A stretch of 64,000 nt of DNA, from assembly GCA_033239005.1 (NCBI GenBank), contig BSQZ01000001.1, positions 33,071,688 to 33,135,687 of the forward strand, given 5' to 3'. Below, one piece after another: positions 34,683-48,341 of the stretch. The notes beneath the pieces were generated by a model. The model saw nothing but the letters and a program-made list of their open reading frames with translations, was not told where the DNA came from and ran no database searches. The stretch is from Lamellibrachia satsuma. Lineage: Eukaryota > Annelida > Polychaeta > Sabellida > Siboglinidae. The position numbers and the translations under genes are program-made. Numbering within the stretch: the stretch's first letter is position 1; the number at the start of each line of letters is the position of its first letter.

Positions 34683-37600
34683 CATGTGCCACAAGCCCTG
34701 AACGCATTACATTAATTACTATTCCAAGAAACAATTGACACACCAACAATGTAACTGGTAAACAGGCAAAATGCAATGTTACATTCAAATAAACTGATGC
34801 ACTAAATGTACCTTTACGCTTGTAATACATTTTAAAAACAATTTACTTGAACATATACTGTGTTTCACACTGACATAGATTAATATTTGTGCAGTCATAA
34901 TGTTCTAAAGTAACATTGGTTTATCAACATGAGTCATGTCTATAATATCTTTGCTGCAGATCAAGGTAACCCTACATAGGCTGCGTTTGATGACCTCAAC
35001 AAACCATTGTCACTAAATTTAGTTCTACGAGATCGGAAAGCGATACCAGGCAACAGACAAAAGGCAGGCTGACCAAGCTGAAATATATGATTAGGGTGTG
35101 TAAGTGGGGTGTAGTTGTATTTCTCAGTTTATGTTATATTGGTACAATGGGCTAAGTTTGGTACAATGGACTAAGTTTGTTAACATCACAACAAAGTGTG
35201 GCTCAGACATGGCGGGGAGAGAACACATATTAAGTTCATCAAAGAATGCACTGTTGTACACTGTTGTACACTGTTGCACACTGTTGTACACTGTATACGA
35301 ACATAGCTATAACTTGCATGTGAATATACAGTTCAAGCTTCTCTACAAACTGCGCATACAGTCTTAGATACGGTCTAAGCGCTGGAAGCCAGCCAAGTAA
35401 TCGTCAGAACAAAACCTGAACCAGACTAACTGTGATTACTGATACATAATGTGATATGGGTAATGTGCCAGAAACAGACAATTAATAAACTGTGCTAATA
35501 TCAATAATGTTTAACCTTAGTTTTTATACTGTAGTCTTGTTTCCCTTTTCCTACAATCCGTCTCTGTCAGCTCATGTTCCAAAGTACAGGTCATGATATG
35601 ATGCTTGACAATTACAATTTGTTGCACCTCTAACCTTGGGTGCACGACGACTTAGGATCTATTTTATTATTATTATTTTTAGTTAGTAAAGATGGAGAAT
35701 ACCAACTTAGTTTTATTGAAATGCTACCCGATTTATAACCAAGGACCAGTAGCTGCTAGTATTTTGTTCCTTACCAAGTTTATCTATTCAAGAAACACCA
35801 TATTTTTAAAGCATACCACAAACTAAACAACCACAGTTTTTATTCCACATGTCAAGAAGTCATTATCAATGCACAACGATCGGTACTGCAGCTAATACAC
35901 GACTGCGCATTCATTACAGATCAATAACAAATGTAAACTATCTGATTTCTTAGAATTAATATGTCTTTCAGTCCAGGCCATAACACAATGACAGCTGCGG
36001 TGGGGCAGGAAACCAATATCCTTCCTCTCGAACTACATTTCCTCAGTGGCCCAGTCAATCACTGGCATCTTCTGTCACTTCCCCCAGTGATCACTCAAGC
36101 AAATTGCCAAACCCACAACAACCACGCCGGCTGTTTTAATCACCCAAATGTCAAATCTTTGGGCTCCATGGCAAAACCTGCCAAAAAAATCAACGGAATT
36201 TCCTGCTGGATTCTGGGGAACGCTGCGGAGGAGGATACGGGGGAAGAATGCTGATGTGCGTCACTTTGGAATGATCGGAAGTGTCCTTCCTGCGGTCCAG
36301 GCATGTGAACTTGCCACAGCAAGTCGAGATGACTATTAACAAGACGTGTGGCACGCATCTCAATTTTAAAATGGCAGACATTCTCGCTTGCTGGATCAGT
36401 GGATTGGCTTCAGAAAAAAAGTGACATAGACGGAACAGCGTAAAAAAGGGCGCATTTAAATTCCATACAGAATGGCTCATATACGCTACAATGTAAACAT
36501 TCTCAGGGGCCCTCAAATTGCGAAAAACTACCACGACTCTGACAGATGTTATGTCACTGATGCTACACATTTTAGAAAGAATGATGACAAGAAAACAAAA
36601 CAATGCTTGCTAATCATGCAACAAAGAGAAACAAAGCTGACTAAATTACGACTCTAGCTCACTGCAATCCAGCTGAGGAGACACAGAAGAGCAATCTAAA
36701 AGGTTTGTTTTTTAAACAACCCATGAGTCACCGATAGGCCTATAACCAGGGATGAGCAAGATCAAAATCCCATCAACTGTCTGTCGCTCAGATGGCTGGT
36801 CCCAGAGACACCCCTCGATCATCTTTTATCAAAGCCACAATTCCAGGAAAGTAAACAAGTTATTTGAGCAAATACTCAAAATGTAAAAAAAAATCTGCCA
36901 TCACAGAATCCACATCCAGTACAACTTTAATACAACTGGCACCAAAACACCTCTCCAGGGAAACCATTTCAATTTTACTTAAACGCCATTTAACTACACA
37001 ACAGAGCAGGCCAGGCTGCATGAACATGCACAGATTCTGGCCTGGCCTTGGTCTATCACTCACAAGTATGACCAGTCAATAATTGTACCAATGCATTTCC
37101 AACCAATCAACATGTGTTTTCTATATACTCCCCCCCCAAAACTATAAGGTGAAGGGTCCAAGAAGCAGCAAGAATGGTCTTGTCTCCCGGTGGGATAATG
37201 TGATCAATATCCTGGAGGGGGGGGGGTTTCTGTTACATTCCCAAGCCTATATATATAAAACAGTATGCACCCAGGGAAGGAGTCTACAGAGGGATCCAAA
37301 GCTCACATAGCTTATTCCTGTAAACACCCTCGGGATAAAACACAGCCACAAACAACATGCTTGGATCCAGGAACACAAAACTGGCAATATCTCACGGTGG
37401 GGGGGGGGCTTACTCACTGGTAATCCATGCGTTCCTGCACACAGGTTTGAGCACAGCGCCATATCGACAACCTGCCACACATATCACAAGCACGCAGTGA
37501 TGGTAACCACGGCTGTGGTAACCATGACGCAGACAGCAACAATGAGATGCCCTGGATGAGGCCTGGATGCTGGATGCTGCCGTTGGGGCCTGGACGCAGC

Positions 37601-38239
37601 AACTGGCACAGATCGTGAATGCCAATCAAGGTTGCATAATTTTTTTATGTTTGCATTACGGGAGTCGTTTTTTCACCGGGTGGCACATGCATAACAACGT
37701 GAACATACGCCGGGGTCATGTTAAACTGCTGAAAGGAATTGGTATTTCATCTTGCTACAACTGGTCAGATTCATTAGCATAATATAATTTGCTAGCAAAC
37801 ACTGCCAGCACATTCTCAGTTTTGTCATATAAAATACTGCCGCATAACTGGATCAGCTTGATGAAATCCTGTCATCTGATTAGTCATGGGATGTTTACAC
37901 TCCACAGCTATCATGTCCCACCACATTGTGACATAAAAATAACTTCTTATCTAGCCACCATGGATGGTTGTTGAAGACGAGACGAGATGAGACAAGACAA
38001 GACTAAGTCGTCACTACAGAAACTGTCAAATAAATATCAACACTAAGATCTGATGCGATATAAATCTACACCAACAAAACGCCAGTCACTGATTTCTATT
38101 TGTGCTTTCAAACATTTTCTTAGAATTGAAACATCACAAAAGAGAGGGTTTCTACAGGCAGATATGCAAAACCTTCAAAAGATCTATAATCAAGATTATA
38201 TTATTGTTGTTCATGGTTAATTCTGTAAATTTGTGGATG

Positions 38240-38332
38240 GGTCTATGACCTTATTGACACAGATGTTTATGGTCTATGACCTTATTGACACAGATGTTCA
38301 TGGTCTATGACCTTATTGACACAGATATTCGT
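38240..38332 (+). repeat. 31-bp repeat, three copies
   Basis: GGTCTATGACCTTATTGACA units start at 38240, 38271 and 38302. Confidence 0.95.
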
Positions 38333-40341
38333 GGTTTCATCAGTAACTGGGATAATTTCATACTAGTCTAATTTTTTTAATTCAATAAAATATAACTTTT
38401 ATGCCAGATTTAGATGATTCACATAAGCCACATTAAAAATTTTCTAAGGAATTGCTTAAATATAATAATTTAATCTAACAAAAATGTTTCTGCCTTTTGT
38501 GCCAGTCGGCACGAAGAGGATTAAGTCAACATAACGCTACTTTTATATGTGAATCTTCCACGAGAAAGATTGAACTCGATGCTAATTTGCCTCTTGTTAC
38601 ATAACAAGAGTTCTTTGAAGTGCATAATCACACAGCAACTTTTACTGCTAAATCTGGGTTCCTGTTATACATATACGTTCCTGCATGGAATACATAAAAT
38701 TTTTCTGGCAACCTCGTAAACAACATGGACAAGTGTATGGACTACGATAATGGAGCTACACCAAAATTAATAAAATGTTGCCTTAGAATCAGAAGTGTTG
38801 TAGTAAACAAACATCACTCAAACTCAAACAAACCACAACCTGCCATGAAGATTACCTTTGTTCACTTAGAAGTGATAAAAATATATGTAAAAAAATATAG
38901 AAGACAAAATAAATTGGTGGCAGAAATCAATGAATTAGGAAAATTAATATGAAACTGACAGATAAGACATTGGTGACAGTCCATAGTAATCTGTCATTAT
39001 GGGGCAAAGACAAGGACCCTGTGACAAGTGTGGCGGAGCGTGTCTTGGCGCAGGTTAGTGGGGTAGGGCATAGACAGCAGCACAAGTAGGACACAGGACA
39101 GACAGATGAATGAGACAGCTTCGACCACCGCCCACCTCTGTAGATCGCCACCCATGCATGCCACTACCATTGGTTTCCGTATGACAGCTATTCACCCTGT
39201 GCTGTGCCACGTAGTCGCTATTCACCGTCCACTGTGTGCAACACTTGAGCCTGACGCCAACACAATGTGCAACAAACTACACCTTCAACACCTACACCAT
39301 TAACACCTACACCTTCAACAGTTTAAAGTTTCTGTGGAACTCCAGAAACCACAATTATCTATCTATAAATTGTTTCTTTTGTATGCCTTCTTAAAGGTTC
39401 AGCAAATGCAAAATATGCACAACTTAAAATAAACAAGAAACAGTGGGTTTTCTAACAACGTAACTCTTAGTGTTAGGGTACGGCTGGTACCACAATAATC
39501 TAAAACTTATTTAGCTCTAAATTATGCAAAACAAGTTTCAAGTTACTCAACCTTAACAGTAACTGGGCCAACAAACAAACAGTCCACATCGCTCTAGAAG
39601 AATACCAATGGATGCTAAACATTTTAATTAAACTAAAACAACACTACTCTATTGGTATTTTTGAATAAATCATACCCAGAAACTATTTTTAGATACAAGA
39701 AATAATAATAACTAATGAGCAATCAGGACGCAGATTCATCTGCACAAATGTCGTTCTAAAGATATCCTACGATGCACAAGCAAACCACGTCTGTCCTTTT
39801 TCAATTCCAACAATCACATGATCGACATTGCTGTAAATAACTTGCTGTAAATAACTTGCCAGCAAACGAACAAATGATAATTTCTCCACCGCTTGCTCAT
39901 GTCCATGTGAGAGAGAGCGGCATCTACACAGGAATCATTTCCTTACAGATTACTATGTACACGTCATTAGCCGCCCAGGGCACCGGCTCAGTCACCTATA
40001 TCATCTCCGACACATATTGCATGTGAATTTCACATTTCCCATAAACGGACGTAAACTGTGAAATGTCAGCGCAGTCGTAGGTGTGGTATTGCGTCATGGC
40101 ATGCGCACACATTAGTGCATTCTCACGTCATTACGCAGAGGTAGAGCATGCGACCCCAACCAGGGCTGTGGATTCACTGCTGCACAATTCTTGGAATGGT
40201 ACCTAGTGCAGACTGCCAGGACTTCCTGGATATGGCGCGTCACATCACTGCTACTGGCACTGTTATTGCCATGGCAGCAAAAGGTCACCAAGTTCATCTC
40301 CTTCTACACGTCTTCATTCCATGTACCAGGTACACGTTGAT
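38333..40341. other. Intron sequence with a weak plus-strand exon candidate
   Basis: Nothing recognised except the candidate at 38949-39053. A moderately CpG-bearing stretch lies at about 39890-40160. Confidence 0.4.
38949..39053 (+). CDS. Candidate first coding exon of unknown product, plus strand
   Basis: ATG in a favourable context (A at -3) opens 35 codons, MKLTDKTLVTVHSNLSLWGK then DKDPVTSVAERVLAQ, ending at a CAG|GTTAGT donor in phase 0. The amino-acid mix looks protein-like. I do not recognise it and found no matching second exon. Chance remains likely. Confidence 0.18.
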
Positions 40342-40714
40342 AACTACCCTGGATATAAAACTATCACCTCCTACAGCGTGTGACACAGCAGAGTATGTCA
40401 CTATAATTCCTAGAACTATCCCAAGTACATGCTCATAACTACCCTGCATATAAAACTATCACCTCCTACATCGAGTGGCACAGCCCAATATGTCACTATA
40501 ATTCCTAGAACTATCCCAAGTACATGCTCATAACTACCCTGCATATAAAACTATCACCTCCTACTTCATGTGGCACAGCCCAGTATATCACTATAATTCC
40601 TAGACATATCCCAAGTACATGCTCATAACTACCCTGCATAAAAACTATCGCCTCCTACTGTGTGTGGCACAGCCCAGTATGTCACTATAATCCCTAGAAC
40701 TATCCCAAGTGGAT
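40342..40714 (+). repeat. 95-bp tandem repeat, four copies
   Basis: AACTACCCTGCATATAAAAC recurs at 40342, 40437, 40532 and 40627, an exact 95-base step. The last unit is truncated on the right. Confidence 0.97.
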
Positions 40715-43070
40715 CACAGCTGTACTAGAAATCCTGGTCATCTAGACAGACAAGATGTGTCATTGTAAAAAGTCCAATTACAGAAATTATTGACAACATC
40801 TCAACCGGCTGACAGCAATAGCCAAGTAATGTGCCAGACAGACATGAAAACATGCACTTGTTCTACACAACCGACATCAAATCAAAGCCTGGTGCGGCGG
40901 TGCCTGGAAATTGGAATCACAATAATGCAAAGAAACTGTGGCCGGAGCAAGGTCAAGGTCAGTGGGTCCAGTCACATGCCACCGAATAAAAACACACGTT
41001 CACCGTCAAAGATTAAAGAGAATATCAGCACTGATGAAACACTGAAAATTCTTACAGACATTAAACTTTGATAAACAAAAAAGCAGAAAATCAATAACAG
41101 ACAATTCAGGTGAAGAAACAAGTCATGTTTCATGTAAAAGTACTGCTTGTGATATGATGAAAATGTATACCAGATGTACAACAGAATTTTTATTTCTCCA
41201 TCTTGTTCACTACTGCCGACTCCTATTGTTGCTTCGTAAGCGCAGCACCACTGCCATGTCTCCAGGGGCTGGTAATTGCACTGATCAACGGCAGACAGAA
41301 ACCAGGAACGGCCCACATAATAAACAGTGGACCACAGGGTGATGTGGCAGTTGGTATGCACTCGGAAGGACCTGCCATCACACAGACGGAAACACACTAA
41401 CTAGGCACTTCCTAGTTCTAAGTAACTGGTGCTGGGTTCACAGGCTGCTAGGTCATGAGTGAACAACAGGAGGAAGGGCAACTAACCATAGCCCACCTCC
41501 CTGGCACACGCATGCATGCATGCACGCACATGCACTAGGCTCGTTCATATGCATGCTTGTTTGTGCACAAGTATGTGTAACTACAAAACTACAAGTTATC
41601 TAACTAGGGGTCCACCTTTGGATCATGTACTATACACTATGGTACAGTAGTATTTCTGTAAAACTGTATATGCTGACAACTGAACATATCCACTCTCGTC
41701 TGTGGACAAAGAAACATCCAGTATTTCCTTGTCATCAACATCAAAGGACATGACTGATGCACTTTCTCACACATTCACCTATAAAAACATTCAGCCACAT
41801 TTCAGGATGACATAATATTTCTTTATATAAATGCAGAGTCTCTGTTTCTACAACTACGAGATAATAAATTGTTACAGTTATTTATTACTTATTGTTTTTA
41901 ATATATTAGCTAAACATGTGTAACTATATATAGTATGAATATTTTACATATATTTTATACTTTATTATTACATATTAATGGTTTTATTGTATCCAGAAGA
42001 GCACTTGGATATGCATTGTTATGTAAATGTTTGTAACTATTTGAAAACGGAAAGGGAAACTTAAATTATGAAAGGCAAAGATAGACAAAGACTGAACTGA
42101 CAGATCTTACGATGGGGGTAGCTTGCGATGGGGTAGACAGGCCAGGAATTAATTATAGCACAACTTCCCTAAACACACAGAACTGAGATCCAGGACAGGC
42201 AAGCCCCCTGGACGGGAAAGAACTCGGAGTCCAGACGGGACCTCCTGGTAGGGAAGTCTACGACTCCATGTATGTGCAAAAACTGAGCTGACAGATATGT
42301 CCAAAAGGGGGCGGACCTATGAGGCACTACCGACAATCCAAAGTTTGAGAGAAAAACGTATAAAAATGGGTTGATGACTTAATTAATTAATCTTCCCTAA
42401 AGGATTATGTAAAAGGTGAAGTCAGTGCAAGAGTTGTCCTGTAGCATTCTATTTAATCTCCCTACACTAGTTAGTTCTCTTTCACTGACAAAATCAGACC
42501 CCAAACCTTATCTAGCTGCAGCTACATTTTGATCAACCCCAGAAGGGTTTCATAACCATACACATGGCAATCTGCCAAAGGGTGCCACCCTCACATATTA
42601 TCTGATTTTAATCATGTTTTCAGGGTGTCCAGGCACCATGAAGACGAGGGATGAAGACCAAGGGGCCAGGGATGGGGGCTGGGAGGAAGTGGGGGTGAAG
42701 TGAGGATGCAAGAGGGTTCAGTGGGTTCCCTAGCCCTGGGAACGCCTGAGGGCTGACCACTAGCTGGTGCACTACATGTAATCACCCCGTGATGCCACAG
42801 GGTAGGGTATCCTGGTTGAAGCACTGGCCAACCCTGTTCTCAGTACTTTGTGGTTTGATTTGTCAATGCTTGGTTAAGATCAACATGACTACATGTCACT
42901 GACTCCCTACAGTCATCCCAGACTTCCTCAGCTGCACCAACCACTCCACCAATGGCAGAAGTTATGTCAGTCATCTGAACCAGGACACCACCCTGGGGTG
43001 GTAGTAGTACTACAGTACCCTGGGGTGGTAGTAGTACTACATTACCCCTGGAAGATTGACCTGTTGAAAA
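40715..43070. other. Intron sequence, nothing firmly recognised
   Basis: AAGGTCAAGGTCA at about 40950-40961 looks like a nuclear-receptor site. A GCATGCATGCATGCACGC run lies at about 41510-41530. The stretch 42601-42830 is purine-rich and GC-richer. A doublet of CCTGGGGTGGTAGTAGTACT lies at about 42992-43040. Confidence 0.4.
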
Positions 43071-43074
43071 TCAG

Positions 43075-43350
43075 ATTTGTCGGTTTTATCCCACACCATG
43101 TATGGATGTACGCTGAATCGTTTTCTTCTTCGTCCTATATTGCTGTCTTGGTCAACATGTTTCTGCAATCAGCCTTCAAAGAGCGTTTCCAGGAATGCCT
43201 ATTAATTTAATTTAAAGAATGAAAGTTATGTTCCGTATGCAAGCCCCATAAATCCCAGTGACTAACATAGCAACTGCATAATCAGCGTTTGCACTGGTCG
43301 ATCTGCGAGAGGAAATGTGTATTTAGATGCCCCTGGCAGTGACACTGCTG
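43075..43350 (+). repeat. Duplicated segment 1 with a receptor-like tail
   Basis: Aligns by eye with 50655-50955 through TGTCTTGGTCAACATGTTTC, CGTATGCAAGCCCCATAAAT and GGTCGATCTGCGAGAG...GCCCCTGG. The plus-strand frame before it reads FVGFIPHHVWM ... VLVNMFLQSAFKERFQECL. This faintly resembles transmembrane helix 6 and helix 8 of a peptide GPCR with the seventh helix missing. A receptor-derived pseudogene is possible, but similarity by eye is weak. The partner reads VLVDVFLGRRLRQKSISREF, also helix-8-like. Confidence 0.5.
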
Positions 43351-44857
43351 GACACAAACACACTGCCTTTCTCTGATTATTTCCTACAGTGTTGTTTCAA
43401 AACTTACACATTATGTTTAAAACACTATTATCTCCTACTGCATAATCAGGACGTATAATGTTCACAAGTTGTAGGATGCACAAAATGTATTGAGAAACCT
43501 TACAAACACATATGGCCTTTGTGCATTTTACTTACTACTCTAAATACACAATAAATGACTTGCAACTTATCATCTTGTAAACACATTGTGGACTTTGCCT
43601 GATCAGGATCTATTGCGATGTAATCATGGTCCTTCAGAGACTAGAGGTTAGCTGTATCGCCAACGCAGACCATTCATGATTTCTTGGAAGGACGGTATCA
43701 TATCCGTTCCCATGCAACCACAGGAAAAATGGGAACTGTCATAAACTGGGAGGATATAGAAGATGATTGTGTCACACATGTAATTAATATGTCAATTTCT
43801 GTTTTAAGAACACTGCATGTGAGACACCGTGTTTCATGAGACTACCAAACTTTGTGTTACCTGCCTTGAGATTCCACAGAGTGTACACAAGACCAGGTGG
43901 TTGTTAGGACGTTAGGATGACATTACTTGTTTTACCACTTAGTCTCACAAGAGTCTTTTTTGAAGTTCCCTCTACTCATTCACCAAATATTCGCTTAAAA
44001 ACTGCAACAACGTCATGCGCGCACACATGGAGACAATGGAGGGAAGATGGGGGGGGGCGGGAAGTTGGCTGTAAGTGAGCCTGAGATGTGTTCTAGTGAT
44101 TGATGCATGTATGTAAATTGTCTGTTGGTGTACAGTTGTCAGTGAATCCTTACGTTTCAGCCACACAGAACGAGGACGACTCAACAACCACCTACACCAG
44201 TGACGCATAATATACTTCCTGTTCATGAATCAACAAATGCACCAGAACTGACCTAGTCCTGCAATCAGTTTATCGTTTTACCAGTGATAAAAAACATCAG
44301 ATTTGAAATGACCGGTCAGACTGGGCAGTGGAGTGCAGAAAGGGAACATGTGGTTTTTGTTGCCAAAGTTGAACCTAATATTGCAGGGGTGAAGGGGTAA
44401 ATACTGAAGGAGGGGGACAGAAGACGAGCAGAGCGGAAGCACAAGAAAGTCATTGGAACAGAGTATTAAAAAAATGCAATTTAAGATTTATAACACATCA
44501 TTCAATATTTCACAACTTCAGCCACATTAAATTTATAATAACACACCTACAAGAGAATCAAGATCTTGACTGGGATTGGTTCCGGGGTCAGTGACACTCC
44601 GAAAACACTGACACATGACACGTCATGGACAGCATCACGGTCAGCATCATGAAAAAGTAACTCTACCCTCTAGTTTGACGCAAATAGAATGCTAAAACTC
44701 TGTATAAAGAACATTTAACATTATCCCGGATGTGTAACATGATGTAACGGCAACAAGTAAACAATAGCCTGATAGTCACTGGTACACTCCCACGTGCGCT
44801 AAACAACACCTCCATCAGCCTAAACATTCATCTTCACACACGCTGTCCCAACTAATG

Positions 44858-44975
44858 CTTCCCAGTTAAGTTGAAATGGCCTTGGAATGAACAGGTCTAG
44901 GTCTGTCATGGGGTGTGTAAAGCACTTTGAGCATTCTGCGGACAGGATACCGCGCTATATAAGAACTTATCTTTT
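44858..44975 (+). repeat. Interspersed repeat A copy
   Basis: Holds CCTTGGAATGAACAGGTCTA, GTGTAAAGCACTTTGAG and ACCGCGCTATATAAGAAC. Partner of 34105-34230. Confidence 0.75.
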
Positions 44976-46987
44976 TAACTAGATCATGGACCCACCCTCA
45001 CCCTCAACCCTCAACCACACCATGGACCCACCCTCACCCCCACCATGAACCCCCCTTCACCCCACCATTACCCCACAATGGACACACCCTTACGCCTGAC
45101 ACTCAACATAAACTACAACATCCTAATGACAAAACAATACAGATACAAGTTTTTAAAAGCACAAAACATCTGAACATGTTTTGTAACTTGGTGCCATACC
45201 ACAAGTCTTGGTTTTAACACTACTCAATAATATATCACGGAACTCATAAAGAGCTTGTGACGTCACGTCATCCATTACACACAAGACACGTGACATGTCA
45301 TATGGTGAGACATAAACTGTAAACAAGTTGCATTGCGCAATTCGGAATATAAAACATATGCTAGGTTGGTGCAAAAAATTACCTCCCCTACAAAAGTTCC
45401 CACAGTTAAGAAAGTCATTCCTTCTGATAATCACAACAAAAGCTGCCCTACTCTTTCATTTAAGGTATCAGACCATGTCATGTGACAATAAAGAAGTATT
45501 CCAGAAGAATGAAGTGATACGTACCAACGCCCTGCACTATGTCTACAGAAGGAAAGGTGAAACTGGCTGGAACACATTCCGTGTGTACTTAAGTTCAAGT
45601 CAATACTTGTAGTTTTGGAATGACCAGGACTTGACTAAAATTTCAAGTACAATCAGGATATTTACAAAAAAAGTCAATAAATGGCACATGAAAAGTTTTA
45701 TTGTTGATTGTACCTGACCTTACATCTTTTTGGTAAGCTTTGATGTACTTGATCAGATAGATATCAGTAATAAATCACCAAAATATACTCATTGTTTTAA
45801 TAAACCATTACAACTGCTTTGCTGTTCTGAACCACAAAAAGTAGTGCCATGACCCAGTAGCGCCACGAACGAGTACTGTAGTGCCACTAACCAATAGTGC
45901 CACTAACCAATAGTGCCGCTACCCAGTAGTGCCACTACCCAGTAGTGCCGCTACCCAATAGTGACATGACCCAGTAGCACTACATGTAAGTAGCGCTTGA
46001 GTAGGTGTTAAAATAGTAGCCTCAAAGCATTACTCATGCCGACCAACCTACAATAGGAAATTGCCCCTTCCTACTATCAAGTAGCAGCAGCAGGCAAGTA
46101 TTTCCGCATGATGTCATGTCTGGTGTGAGGCACACAAGCTGTTGGAGTGGGCAATGGAAACCAGATGTGCCCTGGTGGTGGAGACAGTCACACACTGTAG
46201 TGACACAGAACATGTTGTTAACTGACAACTGTAACTGGGGCTAGAGGAGGGACTGGCTCTTGTCTCTTATGTGAAGGCTTCTTGTTGACAAATTATATGT
46301 GCACACTTCACTATTATATTGTCAGCAGTTTGTGTGTGTGTGCACGTGCGTGTGCATGCGCGTGTGATATATGGCGATATTCGAGTTTCACAGAATCACT
46401 ATGTCCGGGTTGGATAAAATGACAGTCTCACATGACAGTGTCAGCTAACACCCATATTGCTGATCTTGTCACACGTCTCTCTTGTACACCTGGGATTTTC
46501 CACAGGAACCAAATTTAGAAAGATGTGCTGGTTTTGTTGTAGCCTACAGTTCTGCACCTTGCCCTGGATACCAAGTAGCTTTACTCCACACACTGCATCA
46601 GTTCCCTCCTGATCAATCTGCGGTTTTCATTCGGACAATGCGAATACACAATAGACAATATTATCTGATTCAGATTTACAGTGAGGGAGAATGCACATTT
46701 TTCATATTGTTTTTTTTCCGCGTTATGTTTCATGTTACACCGCTTTTCTGGATAGTGGTTTTTAACAAAGTCATGCCTGTATGAGAGGATGTATTACTTA
46801 GTGGTGTAAGCTCATGTAACATTAGACTGAAATAAAAAATATTTGTAAAATGTGCACATATCTTTGATATATGTAATATAAAGCAGAAATCACTACTTCA
46901 AACTACAAAGTTCATCTAATAATCAGCTTTAGAAACATGACTAAGAAACAAATAAAAAATCTGGACACACTGACAACTATTTCTAAG

Positions 46988-47134
46988 CACCATTTGGTGG
47001 ACTGTTAAGACAGCTGCTGCCACCTGGTGGATAGTGCAACAACATACTTACAACATCACCACCTGGTGGACAAAACATGTTTACATGGAACTTGCAGACT
47101 GTAAAAAGTATAAACAGGTGCTGCCACCTTGTGA
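46988..47134 (-). promoter_or_regulatory. Cluster of CTCF-like core motifs
   Basis: The minus strand of 47017-47030 reads CCACCAGGTGGCAG, a full match to the CTCF core CCASYAGRKGGCRS. Related motifs occur at 47056-47069 (CCACCAGGTGGTGA), 47121-47134 (TCACAAGGTGGCAG) and a half-match at 46988-47000. CTCF is conserved in bilaterians. Occupancy is not shown. Confidence 0.4.
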
Positions 47135-48234
47135 ATACAGCCCAAAGTAGATCATTTGACACCCAAAGTGCCTAATTTTATTAAAGCACAACTGACTCTG
47201 CACGAGATCGGTTTTTCGACGGGTCACTCCATACATTCAGATCATTACATAAACATGTAAATGAATCACTATACATGGATAGTACAAAGTACTACGGCAT
47301 TTTTTAAATAACCATTCATCTCACTTCTTCCACATACTGCATAAAATACTGGTTGTCAAGTGCAATAATAATAATTACATGATTATTTAAAGTATTTCAA
47401 TATCGTAATCCTGGCCTGGAAGATATTTTTTTCTATGATGTTGTTATTGATATCAGTGCAATCTCAACTACTATAAATAAGTGCAATCTCAACTACTATA
47501 AAAAGTGCAATCTCAACTACTATAAATAAGTGCAATAAAACACTGATCATTCTACCTTTTGCCTGCATCAGGGGATACAACAGATTGACACAGGGAGGGG
47601 GGACGTACAACATGTAGGGACTGGTCGAGATGGTGGCACTGTGTCTGCCTCTCAACACACTAACACAACAAACGTCTGTGTTAGCCGAGCTGTTTGGAGG
47701 AGTAATATTGGTTGTTATTTTAACTAATCATCAGGTGAGAAAGCTATTTCAACAACTCTGAATAGTTGCTAACTGATGTGTGTTAGCATGTGTGTTAGCG
47801 GGGTAAAGTAGCGTGATTATCCAGATTGTATTCACTAATGTAGGCAGCATATAAACAAGTTCACACGTTGTTTAGATAAGCAAATGAAATGTGAAGTGCA
47901 GTCAACAAAGCCTGATTTGGTACAACCTGAATAATGCAAACAATAGTATTGAAATGAAACTGAGCTTATGCAGATGAGAATGTGTCACAACAAATCTCCC
48001 TTCTGTTGACTCTTTGTTGTCGTTTGATCTAAGACCAAGTTATATGGTTGCTTAAAGACAAAAAGTATAAAATGTTGCCAAGTGAGCTGGTAAATATGTA
48101 TGCCAAGAATGTTAATACCGGCTACTTATGTCAGAAGCTTTCTGGTGGTTACTGAGTGAACTTAATAATAAAAGTACAGAATCTATAATTAATGAAGAAC
48201 TCATCAAAATAGCCGAGAGGCTATAATAAGATGT

Positions 48235-48341
48235 CACTAAATAAAAGTAAATCTAAATATATGACCTTCCAAGTGCCAAACAAAACTACACAGACATTAA
48301 TTCTCAAAATAGATAATACAGATGTCGAGAACGTGGAAGAA
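48235..48341 (+). pseudogene. LINE fragment B: end of a reverse-transcriptase domain
   Basis: The plus-strand frame reads SLNKSKSKYMTFQ ... LILKIDNTDVENVEE, the usual segment at the end of the RT domain in CR1/L2-type LINEs ('LSLN-KTKYM-F', '-I-IE-V-EF'). The family resembles the element at 54515-55727. It stops at about 48341, where a different LINE segment begins in the same open frame. Confidence 0.6.

Larger units (their letters stand above)
33374..38239. other. Intron sequence with one minisatellite and one dispersed repeat
   Basis: Contains the repeats at 34105-34230, 34455-34682 and an 11-bp repeat (TTGTACACTG) at about 35250-35290. A region around 37410-37630 is GC-richer with CpGs and ends on the minus strand at a GTGAGT donor, but no convincing exon could be framed there. 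Confidence 0.4.
43361..48230. other. Intron sequence with small repeats and CTCF-like motifs
   Basis: Contains the repeat-A copy at 44858-44975, a 20-bp repeat (AGTAGTGCCACTACCCA-type) at about 45845-45985 and the CTCF-like cluster at 46988-47134. There is also a (GT)-rich run at about 46330-46365 and three 25-29-bp copies of GTGCAATCTCAACTACTATA at about 47455-47530. No gene recognised. Confidence 0.45.

Noticed and set aside
36190..36603. 137-codon minus-strand frame and overlapping plus-strand frames
   Set aside because: No recognisable motif, no splice fit to the ETS gene and mutual overlap; most likely chance.
37410..37630. Exon ending at a GTGAGT donor near 37415 on the minus strand
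   Set aside because: GC-rich and with several open frames, but no clear acceptor or frame could be fixed and no peptide was recognisable.
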